From Siphonodentalium dalli (taxonomy: Eukaryota > Mollusca > Scaphopoda > Gadilida > Siphonodentaliidae): a stretch of DNA of 64,000 bases. The notes below the pieces were generated by a model, which saw nothing but the letters and a program-made list of their open reading frames with translations, searched no databases and was not told where the DNA came from. The stretch spans positions 133,951,917 through 134,015,916 of the forward strand of contig CP136066.1 of NCBI GenBank assembly GCA_032622095.1, in the 5' to 3' direction. Of this stretch, positions 51,601-53,660 are shown piece after piece; positions within the stretch are counted from its first letter, which is position 1, and every line of letters starts with the position of its first letter. Position numbers and translations under genes: made by a program.

Positions 51601-53660
51601 AAGTACCGATGGTTAACAGCAGTAAGGTTATTGGCTAGAAAATCCTACCCGAAAGAATATTGATGCTGCACCAGAATTCCCTTTTATATCATACATATAT
51701 GAAGCATCGAATATATAGTTTTCATGTACAATTTAGGCACGCTGTATAGGTGTGGTGATATCACATGATGCTGGTGTCGTTTCTACAGCAGAATGTAGTC
51801 AATAAATTAAGGTTTATATTGAGAAATAACTTTTAAGACTAAATGTGTGACAACCAATGGTTTATTGTATTCTATGATTAAATTATAAGCATTTGATAAC
51901 TATAATTTGAGTCATCATTCAGACACTAAAATAATCTGCAAATTATAAGTTGAAAAGGGGGATAGTTCCATCATAAATGGTTGGATCAGAACCAAATTCG
52001 AAAATGACCAAGACACTCTCATATGTAGACTATGTACCAAATTTCATGAAAATCTCTCAAATATTACTCAAGTTATCATCCAGACAATAAATGATGGATG
52101 GACAGACAAACTGAATGACACAACTCATTTCTATAGTTCCCCAAATTTTGTTTCGGATGACAATTAATGTATTGCAAACTAGAATTTGAGCAAATTTGTT
52201 TATTATTGAGTAGATAGTAGAGAAGATGAATAATAATAGCAATGAAAAATCAGCTTCAAGTGGATGCATCAGGTGTGGTCAAACCTTACCTAATTGATAC
52301 AAAGCATAATTGACCTCATTTTTGCACACATACACCCTTTCAATAATAAAACCATAACCTTGGGGCAATATCGCAGCAATTAAGTCTCGCGATCAATGGC
52401 ACTATGGCAATATGACTGGGCTAATGAAGTGATCATAGCCTGATTGTTCTCTAGGGAAGAGAGTTATGGTGATCAATATGTGTGACCACAAGGCCCATGA
52501 TAATAGCCACGTTCATAAATGTATGGTATTCTCACTGGACACAGCTGTGTGATCATTGATCAAGTAGCATACAATGTTTGTCCATTAGAGCACAGAGTTA
52601 ATACCAATAATACTGCATTGTACAAGGCTGCATGGGAACTGACTCATAGTAATACCAGTAAAGGTTTAACTCTTCCATGACTGGTGCTTCCTGAAGTTTT
52701 GAGAAAACCCAGTGTCAATGCATTCTCTGATATATCCCACAGAGAAATTGCATAAAATGCCTAACAATATTATTAAACCTTGACCTTGTAATAAAGCCAG
52801 TGCATTCTATTATATATGCGGGACTCACATATATAAGAGAACGCACTGGCACAGGATCATGAATGAAGCACCAGAGCAGTTCCTGTCATGAAAGGGTTAA
52901 TATTGAGGTCAGGCTATTGAAAAAATGAAGGAACAGGATGGCAATGATATAAGTATAAGTAGCTTGTTCAAGAAAAATTAATGTTCCACCTCCACTCCCT
53001 CCAGTGCTTTCACACGCCTTGACTAAAGAAACAAATTATCAGTCTGTAATGATGTCAGATTATTAACCAATATTAATTCTCTACAGCTTGTGAAAACTTG
53101 TTACCACTGAAAAACCCCTGAACTTAATTTTGTGAATGTGTCTTATAATAGCATACAAGTTGGTCCATTTCCCGAAATAAAAAAAATTCCGTATTTTGGA
53201 AAACTGATAGTTAACCCTTCCATGACTGGAGCTTCCTGAAATTTTGCGAAAACCCTGTTCCAATGCATAATAATTTAACTTAACCCTTTCATGACGGAAG
53301 CTGCACTGGTGCAGCATTAAAGACCCTGTGCCAGTGCATTCTCTTATATATGCGAGTCTCCCAAAGGGAGCCTCGCATATATAAGAGAATACATTGGCCT
53401 AACAATATTTACCTTGACCTTGTAAAGCCAGTGCATTCTCTTATATATAGTCGCATATATAAGAGAATGCACTGGCACAGGGTCTTTAATGCTGCACCAG
53501 TGCAGCTTCCGTCTTGAAAGGGTTAAGTTAAATTATTATACCTAATTACTAAAGTTTGATCCAAGAAAACAGATCAAGAATTTCAACTTACCTTGAAGTA
53601 TGACGTTGAGTTATAATTGTTGAGACAGTCATTGTTGACCTTTGGTAGAAGTAGCTGCAT
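549..53660 (-). CDS. TJP1: Zonula occludens (ZO/TJP) MAGUK scaffold gene, 3' end outside window
   Basis: This is the whole visible locus; coding parts are listed exon by exon below. ZO proteins are membrane-associated guanylate kinase scaffolds that sit under cell-cell junctions and link claudins, JAMs and cadherin complexes to actin. The sequence shows PDZ1 ([11 protein letters not shown] loop), PDZ2, a Pro/Tyr/Asp-rich linker, PDZ3 ([10 protein letters not shown] loop), SH3, a basic U5 hook and a GUK domain ([25 protein letters not shown]), in the order fixed for the family. Eighteen exons total about 2,277 nt, have AG acceptors and GT donors, and join without a frame break. The N-terminus is uncertain because three candidate first coding exons exist. 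The acidic and actin-binding C-terminal region expected after the GUK lies past base 1. Family identity is near certain; whether to call it TJP1 or the single invertebrate ZO/pyd orthologue is a naming choice. Confidence 0.97.
880..1520. repeat. Pearl-like tandem core repeats, three copies
   Basis: The landmark ATGGTTGAGATATATGAGCG occurs near 1112 and 1272, with a variant near 1461. Units are 160-190 bp and share AAAGARGGATAACTCTTGAA and TACCAAATT blocks. The array ends GGATGGGCACATGTAATCC, then a C7 tract. Related single units lie at 36.2-36.5 and 44.4-44.8 kb. The structure resembles bivalve pearl/CvA elements; this is inference. It lies inside a ZO intron. Confidence 0.75.
1557..1767 (-). 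CDS. TJP1: ZO GUK, C-terminal half
   Basis: This 211-nt exon encodes [37 protein letters not shown] and [20 protein letters not shown], ending [12 protein letters not shown]. The KH(C/A)LLDVTP..VD.LNY.Q..PIVI segment is diagnostic of ZO GUK domains. The donor is ACAG|GTATTA. Confidence 0.97.
2092..2165 (-). CDS. TJP1: ZO GUK, middle exon
   Basis: This 74-nt exon encodes [20 protein letters not shown] and IIKN, matching the vertebrate SSGIIRLHTIKQIIDQ segment. Frame is carried by 2 nt from the previous exon and it ends in phase 0 at AAT|GTAAGT. Confidence 0.96.
2240..2508. mobile_element. MITE-like repeat, family B (copy 2)
   Basis: Runs from CATTCTCCCATTCAG to GTAAAGGGTTAAAA, with internal GGGATGTTCAGGTAATA and GAACATTTCCTAAAGGAAC blocks shared with the other family B copies. 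The terminal AACCC/GGGTT sequences suggest inverted ends. Confidence 0.6.
2810..2905 (-). CDS. TJP1: ZO GUK core with degenerate P-loop
   Basis: This 96-nt exon encodes [20 protein letters not shown] and [11 protein letters not shown]. In active guanylate kinases this position holds a GxxGxGK(S/T) ATP loop. Here it reads [11 protein letters not shown] with no Lys-Ser/Thr, as in other ZO proteins, so the domain is expected to bind protein partners rather than catalyse phosphate transfer. The acceptor is TTTTTCAG, the donor CTC|GTAAGT. Confidence 0.97.
3275..3632. repeat. Long direct repeat, copy 1 (two 161-bp subunits)
   Basis: Starts TTAAATTGAGCAAGGAG. Two subunits about 161 bp apart each contain a GGGCCATA..CTCCGT block and an AAATTTGGTTCTGA block. 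The same roughly 345-bp segment recurs almost unchanged at 3918-4257, about 300 bp away, in the same GUK intron. Confidence 0.85.
3918..4257. repeat. Long direct repeat, copy 2
   Basis: Nearly identical to 3275-3632, from TTAAATTGAGCAAGGAG to the TAAATTGTCTAA end. It differs by a few indels in A-tracts. The high identity indicates a recent duplication or insertion of a second copy. Confidence 0.85.
4352..4402 (-). CDS. TJP1: ZO GUK domain start (51-nt exon)
   Basis: This small exon encodes [16 protein letters not shown], matching vertebrate VQTKFPAYERVVLREA immediately before the GUK core. The acceptor is CTTTTCAG and the donor AATT|GTAAGT. Both phases fit the neighbours. Confidence 0.95.
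4403..6470 (-). other. ZO intron without recognised content
   Basis: AT-rich intron between the U5-hook exon and the first GUK exon. I see no coding exon, no clear transposon ends and no strong hairpin, only short A/T runs and a small palindrome near 5502 (CACTAATTAGTG). Confidence 0.5.
6471..6616 (-). CDS. TJP1: ZO U5 hook region (SH3-GUK linker), basic
   Basis: This 146-nt exon follows the NKN(R) of the previous exon with [18 protein letters not shown] and a basic stretch [20 protein letters not shown]. It corresponds to the U5 hook of ZO-1 (RAEQLASVQ..RSSKRNLRKSRED), which binds occludin and other regulators in vertebrates. The acceptor is TTTTGCCAG and the donor TTTTTG|GTATGT, phase 1. 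Confidence 0.92.
7363..7746. mobile_element. Compound MITE, family E (copy 1)
   Basis: This 384-bp element has a left hairpin (AATCAATTGGTTCCGAGAA pairing with a matching segment near 7495-7515) followed by a second module bounded by TTTATTACACTTCTGCAT and the inverse of TTTATTACACTCCTATGC. A second copy with the same layout is at 12271-12645. Non-coding. Confidence 0.8.
7848..8016. repeat. Near-perfect inverted repeat, 82-bp arms, 5-base loop
   Basis: Arms 7848-7929 and 7935-8016 are complementary apart from about two mismatches, with loop AACAA. The ends read CTACAGTAATGCCCAAAG and CTTTGGACATTACGGTAG. It lies in the intron 90 bp after the SH3-exon donor on the minus strand. It may be a foldback MITE; transcribed, it would form a long dsRNA stem. 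Confidence 0.9.
8056..8073. repeat. Poly-C tract
   Basis: A run of about 18 C sits between the long hairpin and the SH3 exon. On the minus (transcribed) strand it is a G-tract starting roughly 30 bases after the donor, a position where G-runs often act as intronic splice enhancers. It is also a common place for assembly length error. Confidence 0.8.
8105..8275 (-). CDS. TJP1: ZO SH3 domain exon
   Basis: This 171-nt exon encodes [40 protein letters not shown] and [16 protein letters not shown]. The F..GDVF.V.DTLY.G..GSW.A...G...E...[10 protein letters not shown] pattern is the ZO-type SH3. In MAGUKs this SH3 packs with the GUK domain. The donor is AACAG|GTGAGA; an 82-bp-arm hairpin and a C-tract lie within 90 bp downstream of it. 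Confidence 0.97.
8878..9345. repeat. Pearl-like tandem repeats, about 145-bp units
   Basis: Three units with the landmark CATATTTGAA(C/T)TTGAC-type sequence near 8920, 9060 and 9210, each followed by ATCAGATA..AACTAAAG and CATCCGG blocks. The right end is CTATAGTCCCC..GGGGGAC, an end sequence also seen near 28855 and 52130. Intronic. Confidence 0.75.
9440..9491 (-). CDS. TJP1: ZO PDZ3-SH3 connector exon
   Basis: This 52-nt exon encodes [16 protein letters not shown], aligning with vertebrate ADLDYVSSRVGDSFYIRTHF. The GDSF(H/Y)I segment begins the ZO SH3 domain. The acceptor is TTTTAACAG and the donor AAA|GTAAGT. Phase agrees on both sides. Confidence 0.95.
9815..9868. repeat. Short perfect hairpin, 20-bp arms
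   Basis: GTGGATAAAATAACAACACT (9815-9834) pairs perfectly with 9849-9868 around a 14-base loop. Size is close to a small-RNA precursor but the stem is short. Intronic. Confidence 0.7.
9900..10787 (-). other. ZO intron; short TTTCGACATT-type reiterations only
   Basis: Between the PDZ3 and connector exons I see no transposon ends. Around 10420-10680 there are loose, imperfect reiterations of TTTYGACATTAT-like words. Nothing coding is evident. Confidence 0.4.
10788..10890 (-). CDS. TJP1: ZO PDZ3, second part
   Basis: This 103-nt exon encodes [20 protein letters not shown] and [14 protein letters not shown], which is the VN(N/G) strand, helix B and last strand of PDZ3; the vertebrate equivalent is VNNVDFTNIIREEAVLFLL. 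The acceptor is TTTATTCAG, the donor AAG|GTAAGT, phase 1. Confidence 0.97.
11140..11290. mobile_element. MITE-like fragment, family B (copy 3)
   Basis: Contains TTATTATCTGAACATTCCCTCCAAATGAAT and a CTTATAACTGAATGGGAGAA end in the orientation of copy 1. Its right end lies about 30 bp from the PDZ3 exon donor. Partial copy. Confidence 0.5.
11318..11474 (-). CDS. TJP1: ZO PDZ3, first part
   Basis: This 157-nt exon encodes [35 protein letters not shown] and [17 protein letters not shown]. It matches vertebrate ZO PDZ3 ([31 protein letters not shown]). PDZ3 packs against SH3-GUK and binds JAM proteins. The upstream intron is 11.85 kb, the longest among the well-supported exons. The donor is AGG|GTATGC. 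Confidence 0.97.
12271..12645. mobile_element. Compound MITE, family E (copy 2)
   Basis: Same structure and about 90% the same sequence by eye as 7363-7746, including GAATTACGT..ACGTAATTC hairpin arms and the CATAGGAGTGTAATAAAT right end. Two copies within 5 kb allow the element boundaries to be set by comparison. Confidence 0.8.
12646..14514 (-). other. Large PDZ3-linker intron, left part, nothing recognised
   Basis: No exon, transposon end or repeat could be supported. Short reading frames here (for example 12715-12939 and 13311-13514) lack any family resemblance. Confidence 0.4.
14515..14830. repeat. Pearl-like repeat, two core units
   Basis: Landmark CCAAATTCGAACTTG(A/T)CCTG occurs near 14588 and 14740, about 150 bp apart, each followed by a TTTTNGGCTAGTAAAC block. 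The right end is GGACGGACAGACAGGACAGACC, the tetranucleotide tail typical of pearl-type elements. Confidence 0.75.
14831..16222 (-). other. Large intron section, nothing recognised
   Basis: AT-rich sequence without clear repeats or coding signals. Confidence 0.4.
16223..16285. repeat. Imperfect hairpin, 28-nt arms, 7-nt loop
   Basis: GCTAAAGAGCGGTATACTG.. (16223-16250) folds on 16258-16285 with about four mismatches and loop TCCCTGT. The outer 11 bases, GCTAAAGAGC-type, pair perfectly. Size and mismatch pattern are in the range of a microRNA precursor, but no homology was recognised; it could equally be a tiny foldback element. Confidence 0.55.
17148..17628 (-). pseudogene. 5'-truncated non-LTR retrotransposon (LINE), C-terminal end of RT protein
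   Basis: On the minus strand from about 17628 the frame reads [15 protein letters not shown], then [17 protein letters not shown], and after a one-base frameshift near 17523 continues [47 protein letters not shown] and [15 protein letters not shown], ending at a TAA at 17212. The [11 protein letters not shown], and SLWN.IP....SLFK..L..HL patterns are the tail found after the reverse transcriptase of many jockey/CR1/RTE-like LINEs. An A-rich tail (AAACAAAAAACAAAAA) follows at about 17178-17150. Only the last roughly 140 codons remain, so it is a dead-on-arrival copy in the ZO intron, antisense neither to the gene nor to its transcripts. Clade not assigned. Confidence 0.85.
17640..17836. repeat. 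Short-period GGTTCGC/TATTCCCAAAG repeats
   Basis: Words like AAGGTTCGCTATTCCCAAAG, AAGTTTCGCCATTCCCAAGG and GAAGGTTTTTATAACTTG recur at roughly 20-22 bp intervals, decaying rightwards. It ends at a TTAAAGGTACTCAATCCG transposon end at 17833. Confidence 0.55.
18285..18717. mobile_element. MITE with TTAA target duplication (piggyBac-like or Kolobok-like)
   Basis: AGGTACTCAATCCGAAT at the left end pairs with ATTCGGATTGAGGACCT at the right end, and TTAA directly flanks both ends (18281-18284, 18718-18721). The 433-bp interior shows no transposase. TTAA duplications are typical of piggyBac and Kolobok. A further left end of the same type, also preceded by TTAA, lies at 17833-17853, so an older or nested copy may extend from there. 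Confidence 0.8.
19003..19385. mobile_element. MULE-like element with tandem repeats inside long terminal inverted repeats
   Basis: The left end GCTGAATAGGTCACTCTCAC is matched inverted at the right end, and the inversion continues for about 105 bp. Each arm contains three copies of GTGATAAAGTTACCCAGGTT (or its complement) spaced 30-33 bp. Both ends are flanked by ACTACTTAG (18994-19002, 19386-19394), a 9-bp target duplication as made by Mutator-type transposases. The middle 165 bp have no coding capacity. Confidence 0.88.
19433..20970 (-). other. Large intron section, no element resolved
   Basis: Near 19446 a GTCCCAGCT..AGATTGCATG..GTGACTTTTGT block matches the small MITE at 46724-46918. The remainder shows no exon or repeat that I can support. 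Confidence 0.4.
21045..21450. promoter_or_regulatory. CpG-containing promoter-like patch inside the large intron
   Basis: Against a CG-poor background this stretch has clustered CpGs, a CRE-like TTACGTCATCA, a YY1-like CCACCATTTTG, and a CAACATGGCGGCCAC near 21435 that is both a YY1-like site and a strong start context. No TATA box was seen. It could start a short ZO isoform beginning near PDZ3, or a plus-strand transcript. No downstream exon could be linked, so this is inference from composition and motifs. Confidence 0.35.
22018..22163. repeat. 49-bp tandem repeat, three copies
   Basis: GAACCTATGTCACTAATGTA recurs at 49-bp spacing with the block CTCTAAACC(A/G)TGGCTTCTGAC between; the third copy is shortened. 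Intronic minisatellite. Confidence 0.85.
22164..23325 (-). other. Intron section before the linker exon, nothing recognised
   Basis: AT-rich intron with a T10-11 run near 22940. No exon or transposon ends seen. Confidence 0.4.
23326..23545 (-). CDS. TJP1: ZO linker exon 2, with a CAGCAG (NAGNAG) acceptor
   Basis: This exon encodes [20 protein letters not shown], then [13 protein letters not shown] and ends MVRKHHE(E). It is a proline/aspartate-rich linker leading straight into PDZ3. The acceptor reads TTCCAGCAG, so splicing can occur after either AG: starting at 23545 adds one Ala codon, starting at 23542 omits it, and both keep frame. The donor is GAAGA|GTATGT. Confidence 0.92.
23863..24141 (-). 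CDS. TJP1: ZO linker exon between PDZ2 and PDZ3 (proline-rich)
   Basis: This 279-nt exon encodes 92 residues, starting [14 protein letters not shown] and ending [12 protein letters not shown]. It is rich in Pro, Tyr, Asp and Ser, has no predicted fold, and contains a polyproline stretch (PPRPPLP) of the kind bound by SH3 domains. Vertebrate ZO-1 has a long Ser/Arg/Pro linker in this position, so the place is right although the sequence is not conserved. Phase is 2 nt at the start and 1 nt at the end; the donor is ACAG|GTATAT. Confidence 0.93.
24453..24678. repeat. Tandem copies of exon-end plus splice donor, distal block
   Basis: Three copies, 73-76 bp each, of the block CTAGGAGCACTATTTTG and GGCTCTATAATCATACTAA. 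On the minus strand each copy carries the last coding bases of the PDZ2/linker exon (AATAGTGCTCCTAGAGATGA) followed by a GTTAGTATG donor-like sequence. The block continues after the inserted transposon at 25935-26160. Confidence 0.9.
24966..25070 (+). CDS. Small transposon-borne frame, 34 codons
   Basis: ATG at 24966 opens [20 protein letters not shown] and ends with PLDYT and a TGA at 25068-25070. An AATAAA lies at about 25106. It is acidic and short. It faces the 183-codon frame tail to tail. It could be the remnant of the first exon of a longer gene. Function unknown, and chance is possible. Confidence 0.3.
   Translation: MAEDVETTSVKFDVTQGDHLPDQALLEGVPLDYT
25126..25677 (-). CDS. Transposon-borne 183-residue protein, unknown function
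   Basis: The frame starts in a good context (ACAAAATGGCG) and runs 183 codons with no stop in an AT-rich region, the longest open frame in the window. It begins [20 protein letters not shown]. It has an acidic patch (DIDDDFD), an Ile/Met-rich hydrophobic stretch ([14 protein letters not shown], about residues 64-77), a Lys/Asn/Cys stretch ([18 protein letters not shown]) and a Trp-rich hydrophobic C-terminus ([19 protein letters not shown]). I do not recognise a family. It may be a captured host gene fragment or an element-specific protein. The opposite strand is also open for about 180 codons over the same bases. An AATAAA lies just past its stop on the minus strand (near 25111). Confidence 0.45.
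   Translation of the reverse strand: MATLVNICIVQNASEGKWTIISDNRSKTVPEMADDFMSTKDIDDDFDLVVSKTKTGDFDTVAGDIIIMIIIMFSEVTQFFGRYFKIRVTKEGVPENKSGEVVDVFSVLMTSCKEVVLPSKTNVKNKCNKLCNSFIDWLKTKWASSERLALTVWVGNVWLLYVMHSGLWISTIPNFKIFMKVCD
25938..26160. repeat. Tandem copies of exon-end plus splice donor, proximal block
   Basis: Three copies (landmark CATCTCTAGG at 25942, 26018 and 26091) at 73-76 bp spacing abut the real exon end at 26161, whose own CATCTCTAGG at 26164 continues the same period. One copy keeps GACG before the donor as in the exon but reads GTTTAT; the others read GACA before GTTAGT. Confidence 0.92.
26161..26308 (-). CDS. TJP1: ZO PDZ2 end and linker start
   Basis: This 148-nt exon encodes [20 protein letters not shown] (PDZ2 strand and helix B), then [17 protein letters not shown] and a tail [12 protein letters not shown]. 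It ends G|GTTAGTATG, a non-consensus but usable donor. The last 45 or so bases of the exon and the start of the intron are tandemly repeated six more times downstream in the intron (24.45-26.16 kb), so several donor-like copies compete in sequence with the real one. Confidence 0.95.
26527..26646. repeat. 40-bp tandem repeat, three copies
   Basis: AATCCTTATAAGCATCAGCA followed by AAGCTCATTGGTGGGTTATT repeats at 26527, 26567 and 26607 with almost no change. The very high identity indicates a recent expansion. Intronic, between the two PDZ2 exons. Confidence 0.95.
26977..27080 (-). CDS. TJP1: ZO PDZ2, first half
   Basis: This 104-nt exon encodes [20 protein letters not shown] and then [14 protein letters not shown]. 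It aligns with the vertebrate PDZ2 EYGLRLGSQI..F.K..T.SGLA sequence. PDZ2 of ZO proteins forms domain-swapped dimers and mediates ZO-ZO contacts. The acceptor is CATTTACAG and the donor AAG|GTGGGT, phase 0. Confidence 0.95.
27503..27593 (-). CDS. TJP1: ZO PDZ1 end to PDZ2 start
   Basis: This 91-nt exon begins VVRRRVV, the last strand of PDZ1, passes through a short linker ([11 protein letters not shown]) and ends [12 protein letters not shown], the first strand of PDZ2. Vertebrate ZO-1 has a much longer Ser/Arg-rich linker between PDZ1 and PDZ2, and this gene has only about 12 residues there. A further alternative exon in the neighbouring introns cannot be excluded. The donor is GATG|GTAAGA. 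Confidence 0.95.
27667..27905. mobile_element. Multi-hairpin MITE, family A (copy 1)
   Basis: Starts TTAACCCTTCCATGACTGG and ends near CATCATTAAAGGGATAA. Inside, two hairpins pair GCATTCTCTTATATATGC-type sequence with its complement GCATATATAAGAGAAT. Nine copies of this family occur between 27.6 and 61.0 kb. Non-coding. Confidence 0.88.
28030..28895. repeat. Pearl-like element, four to five core units of about 160 bp
   Basis: The landmark CGAACTTGAC-type sequence recurs near 28289, 28450, 28607 and 28743, each followed by TCTGTTGAATATTG and CAAGTTATCATC(T/C)GGACAA blocks. The right end has TATAGTCCCCC..TTTTGGGGAAC, a stem shared with copies near 9320 and 52130. This is the longest array of the family here. 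Confidence 0.8.
29108..29210 (-). CDS. TJP1: ZO PDZ1, second half
   Basis: This 103-nt exon encodes [20 protein letters not shown] and then [14 protein letters not shown], the GDxIxxVNG-type strand and helix B of PDZ1. It has a TTTTTTTCAG acceptor and a CTC|GTAAGT donor. One nucleotide at the start completes a Leu codon with the previous exon, and the end is in phase 0. Confidence 0.97.
29321..29484. mobile_element. MITE, family D (copy 1)
   Basis: TTTAACCCTTTGAGTGCCA at the left is matched inverted by TGGCACTCAAAGGGTTAAA at the right. 164 bp, intronic, close to the PDZ1 exon. It shares the TTTAACCCTTT end with families A and B. Confidence 0.88.
29903..30027 (-). CDS. TJP1: ZO PDZ1, first half (ligand-binding loop)
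   Basis: This 125-nt exon encodes [19 protein letters not shown] and then the stretch [14 protein letters not shown]. It is the carboxylate-binding loop and helix A region of ZO PDZ1, nearly identical to vertebrate [22 protein letters not shown]1 of ZO proteins binds claudin C-termini. The acceptor is AATTACAG. The donor is TT|GTACGA, which lacks the usual purine-A-G after GT, but the phase (2 nt carried over) matches the next exon exactly. Confidence 0.97.
30438..30660. mobile_element. MITE-like repeat, family B (copy 4)
   Basis: Starts TTAACCCTTTCTTCCATTC and contains GGAGGGATGTTCAGGTAATA and TTATCTGAACATTTCCTAAG. It is the closest match to 2240-2508. Confidence 0.7.
30937..30984 (-). CDS. 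TJP1: ZO common exon 1: IWE motif before PDZ1
   Basis: This 48-nt exon encodes 16 residues, [16 protein letters not shown], in phase 0 at both ends. It follows a TATATTTTCAG acceptor and ends at CGG|GTGAGT. The segment matches the IWEQHTVTLHR stretch that forms the first beta strand of PDZ1 in ZO proteins. All three candidate first exons splice to it without a frame change. Confidence 0.95.
31128..31142 (-). CDS. TJP1: Candidate alternative first coding exon, very short (5 codons)
   Basis: ATG at 31142 gives MGVFK and then AAG|GTGAGT, a strong donor in phase 0, only 143 bp ahead of the common exon at 30984. A TAA directly precedes the ATG. A five-codon first exon is possible but could easily arise by chance. 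It would create a proximal promoter isoform lacking the longer N-terminal tails. Confidence 0.3.
31150..35684 (-). other. 5' intron section, mostly unresolved
   Basis: About 4.5 kb without clear transposon ends. A segment near 34195-34400 (with GAATTCCTCAGGAAAA) is related to 45975-46180. A C-tract of about 12 lies near 34902. No coding exon was recognised. Confidence 0.4.
35685..35878. mobile_element. MITE-like repeat, family B (copy 5)
   Basis: From AACCCTTTTGTTACAGAATG to GTCATCAAAGGGATAAAC, with CATTCAGTAATGAAAGTATA and GGAAATGTTCATATAATAA blocks. Diverged copy. Confidence 0.55.
36205..36515. repeat. Pearl-like core units (subfamily with CCATGGTTGA)
   Basis: Contains AAAGAAGGATAACTCCAGAA, TACCAAATTTCATTCATAT, ATAACCCATGGTTGAAATAT and a GGATGGACAGATGGATGGATG tail. 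Homologous to 880-1520. Confidence 0.75.
36790..36940. repeat. Short tandem duplication, about 87-bp period
   Basis: The block GGCATACCATGGAGGCAAGG..AGATGATTCCACATAGCAG near 36796 recurs near 36882 as GGCATGCTACCATGGTGGCA..AGATGATTCAACATACCAG. Two copies, diverged. Confidence 0.6.
37165..37699. mobile_element. Foldback element packed with palindromic ATTGCGCTTAAGCGCAAT units
   Basis: GTATGGGAAGCCAAATTGAC at the left is matched inverted at the right end over about 28 bp, flanked on both sides by ACTG (37161-37164, 37700-37703). The interior has about 13 copies of a unit that is itself a perfect 18-bp palindrome, often extended by AAGGAAT, spaced 25-35 bp in two blocks (37197-37376 and 37471-37675) around a roughly 95-bp unique core. 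The whole 535 bp could fold in many alternative ways. No coding capacity. Confidence 0.9.
37862..38027. mobile_element. Multi-hairpin MITE, family A (copy 2, single-hairpin form)
   Basis: Starts TTAACCTTCAATGACTGG and ends CGCTATGAAAGGGTTAA. It holds only one of the two internal TATATA hairpins (CATTCTCTTATATATGTGAG / CTCGTATATATAGGAGAATG). Confidence 0.85.
38028..39364 (-). other. 5' intron section, nothing recognised
   Basis: Contains some short reading frames (38015-38302, 38871-39167) without family resemblance. No repeat ends seen. Confidence 0.35.
39365..39600. repeat. Diverged pearl-like core unit and a C-tract
   Basis: GTCGATAAATGAGGATAATT, AAAATTCGAACAGACCT and CCATGGTACTAAATATCTG mark one diverged core unit. 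A run of about 14 C follows at 39584-39597. Confidence 0.5.
39601..44439 (-). other. 5' intron section, nothing recognised
   Basis: Nearly 5 kb of AT-rich sequence. The longest open frame, 136 codons at 43347-43757 on the minus strand, has no recognisable motif or splice context. No transposon ends found by eye. Confidence 0.35.
44440..44790. repeat. Pearl-like core unit with GACAGACGG tail
   Basis: ACATTTTCAGATAAACAC, TGCCAAATTTCATTGAGATC and GTGGTTGAGATATCTGGCC are followed by CGGACAGACGGAAGGACAGA and ATGCATGTAATCCAGCATAC. It is the best example here of the tetranucleotide-rich tail. Confidence 0.8.
45578..45824. mobile_element. Multi-hairpin MITE, family A (copy 3)
   Basis: TTAACCCTTCCATGACTGG to GTCAAGAAAGGGTTAA, with both internal hairpins separated by a TTTACCTTGACCTTGTAA spacer. 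Full-length form. Confidence 0.9.
46724..46918. mobile_element. Small MITE, 11-bp terminal inverted repeats
   Basis: TTCACAGTAGG at the left and CCTACTGTGAA at the right are perfect inverted ends; a G-tract of about 11 follows the left end. An interior block (GTCCCAGCT..AGATTGCATG) also occurs near 19446. It lies just 33 bp past the donor of the candidate exon at 46951. Confidence 0.65.
46951..47037 (-). CDS. TJP1: Candidate alternative first coding exon (29 codons)
   Basis: An ATG at 47037 opens 29 codons that read like real protein ([12 protein letters not shown], then [17 protein letters not shown]) and end at CAG|GTAATA in phase 0, matching the common exon at 30984. An in-frame TGA lies seven codons upstream. 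Vertebrate ZO-1 also has alternative N-termini before the IWEQHTV segment, so alternative first exons are normal in the family. The donor is weaker than consensus. It could instead be an internal exon if an acceptor upstream were used, though the upstream stop leaves little room. Confidence 0.55.
47286..47465. mobile_element. Multi-hairpin MITE, family A (copy 4, truncated)
   Basis: Starts TTTAACTCTTTCATGACTGG; the second hairpin is shortened (TTTCTTATGCGGG) and the right end stops at AATGCTGCACC. The next 90 bp hold a C-rich segment and a small stem GATATGCCTTCGGCATATC. Confidence 0.8.
48099..48262 (-). promoter_or_regulatory. Possible TATA promoter upstream of the 47.0-kb exon
   Basis: On the minus strand an ATTGG (inverted CCAAT) at about 48239 precedes TTCTATATATAG at about 48228-48217, with a plausible start 25-30 bp further on. 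A 5' UTR intron would be needed to reach the ATG at 47037, and a weak ATAG|GTGG donor exists near 48105. This is motif-level inference only. Confidence 0.22.
49460..49690. mobile_element. Multi-hairpin MITE, family A (copy 5)
   Basis: TTAGACCCTTTCATGGCGG to GTCATGGCAGGGTTAA, opposite orientation to copy 3 as judged by the spacer (TTACAATGTCAAGGTAAATA). One hairpin half is degraded. Confidence 0.85.
50667..50936. mobile_element. Multi-hairpin MITE, family A (copy 6)
   Basis: TTAACCCTTTCACGATGGG to CAGTCATGAAATGGTTA, with two TATATA hairpins and a TACAATGTCAAGGTAAATA spacer. The right end is slightly altered. Confidence 0.88.
51080..51195. repeat. Pearl-like core unit fragment
   Basis: ATATCATCCAGATATCAAAA, GACAAAAAGGGACATAATTC and TTTGAACTTGACCTACATTT blocks identify one unit of the 160-bp family. 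Confidence 0.65.
51196..51344. mobile_element. Foldback MITE, 149 bp
   Basis: ATAACCTGTGTTTCAATTAAG at the left folds on the right end (CTTATTTGAAGCACGGGTTAT) with about 50-bp imperfect arms (GAAGGTATA.CCATA also paired). It is inserted at the edge of a pearl-like unit. Confidence 0.75.
51930..52150. repeat. Pearl-like core unit with CTATAGT..CCC end
   Basis: TCTGCAAATTATAAGTTG, AAATTCGAAAATGACC, ACTCAAGTTATCATCCAGAC and a GATGGATGGACAGACAAACTG tail, ending TCTATAGTTCCCCAAATTTTG. Same family as 28.0 and 8.9 kb. Confidence 0.7.
52665..52900. mobile_element. Multi-hairpin MITE, family A (copy 7)
   Basis: TTTAACTCTTCCATGACTGG to GTCATGAAAGGGTTAA. The first hairpin is degraded, the second is intact (TATTATATATGCGGGAC / ACATATATAAGAGAACGC). 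Confidence 0.85.
53211..53525. mobile_element. Multi-hairpin MITE, family A (copies 8a and 8b, nested/adjacent)
   Basis: A partial copy (53211-53279) abuts a full copy (53280-53525) whose ends pair almost perfectly over about 70 bp (CCCTTTCATGACGGAAGC, TGCACTGGTGCAGCATTAAA and so on). The pairing even extends into flanking AATTTAAC/GTTAAATT. It starts 66 bp inside the intron after the candidate first exon at 53592. It appears to be the least decayed copy of the family. Confidence 0.9.
53592..53660 (-). CDS. TJP1: Candidate first coding exon, most distal (23 codons)
   Basis: An ATG at 53660 opens 23 codons ([10 protein letters not shown], then ending NSTSYFK) and stops at a consensus AAG|GTAAGT donor in phase 0, which is what the first common exon at 30984 requires. 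An in-frame TGA lies two codons upstream of the ATG, so this is a real start or nothing. The Tyr/Asn/Ser-rich tail before the common TGENVIWE sequence is plausible for a ZO N-terminus, but so short a peptide cannot be proven by reading. The resulting intron would be 22.6 kb. A long-stem MITE begins 66 bp inside that intron. Confidence 0.45.
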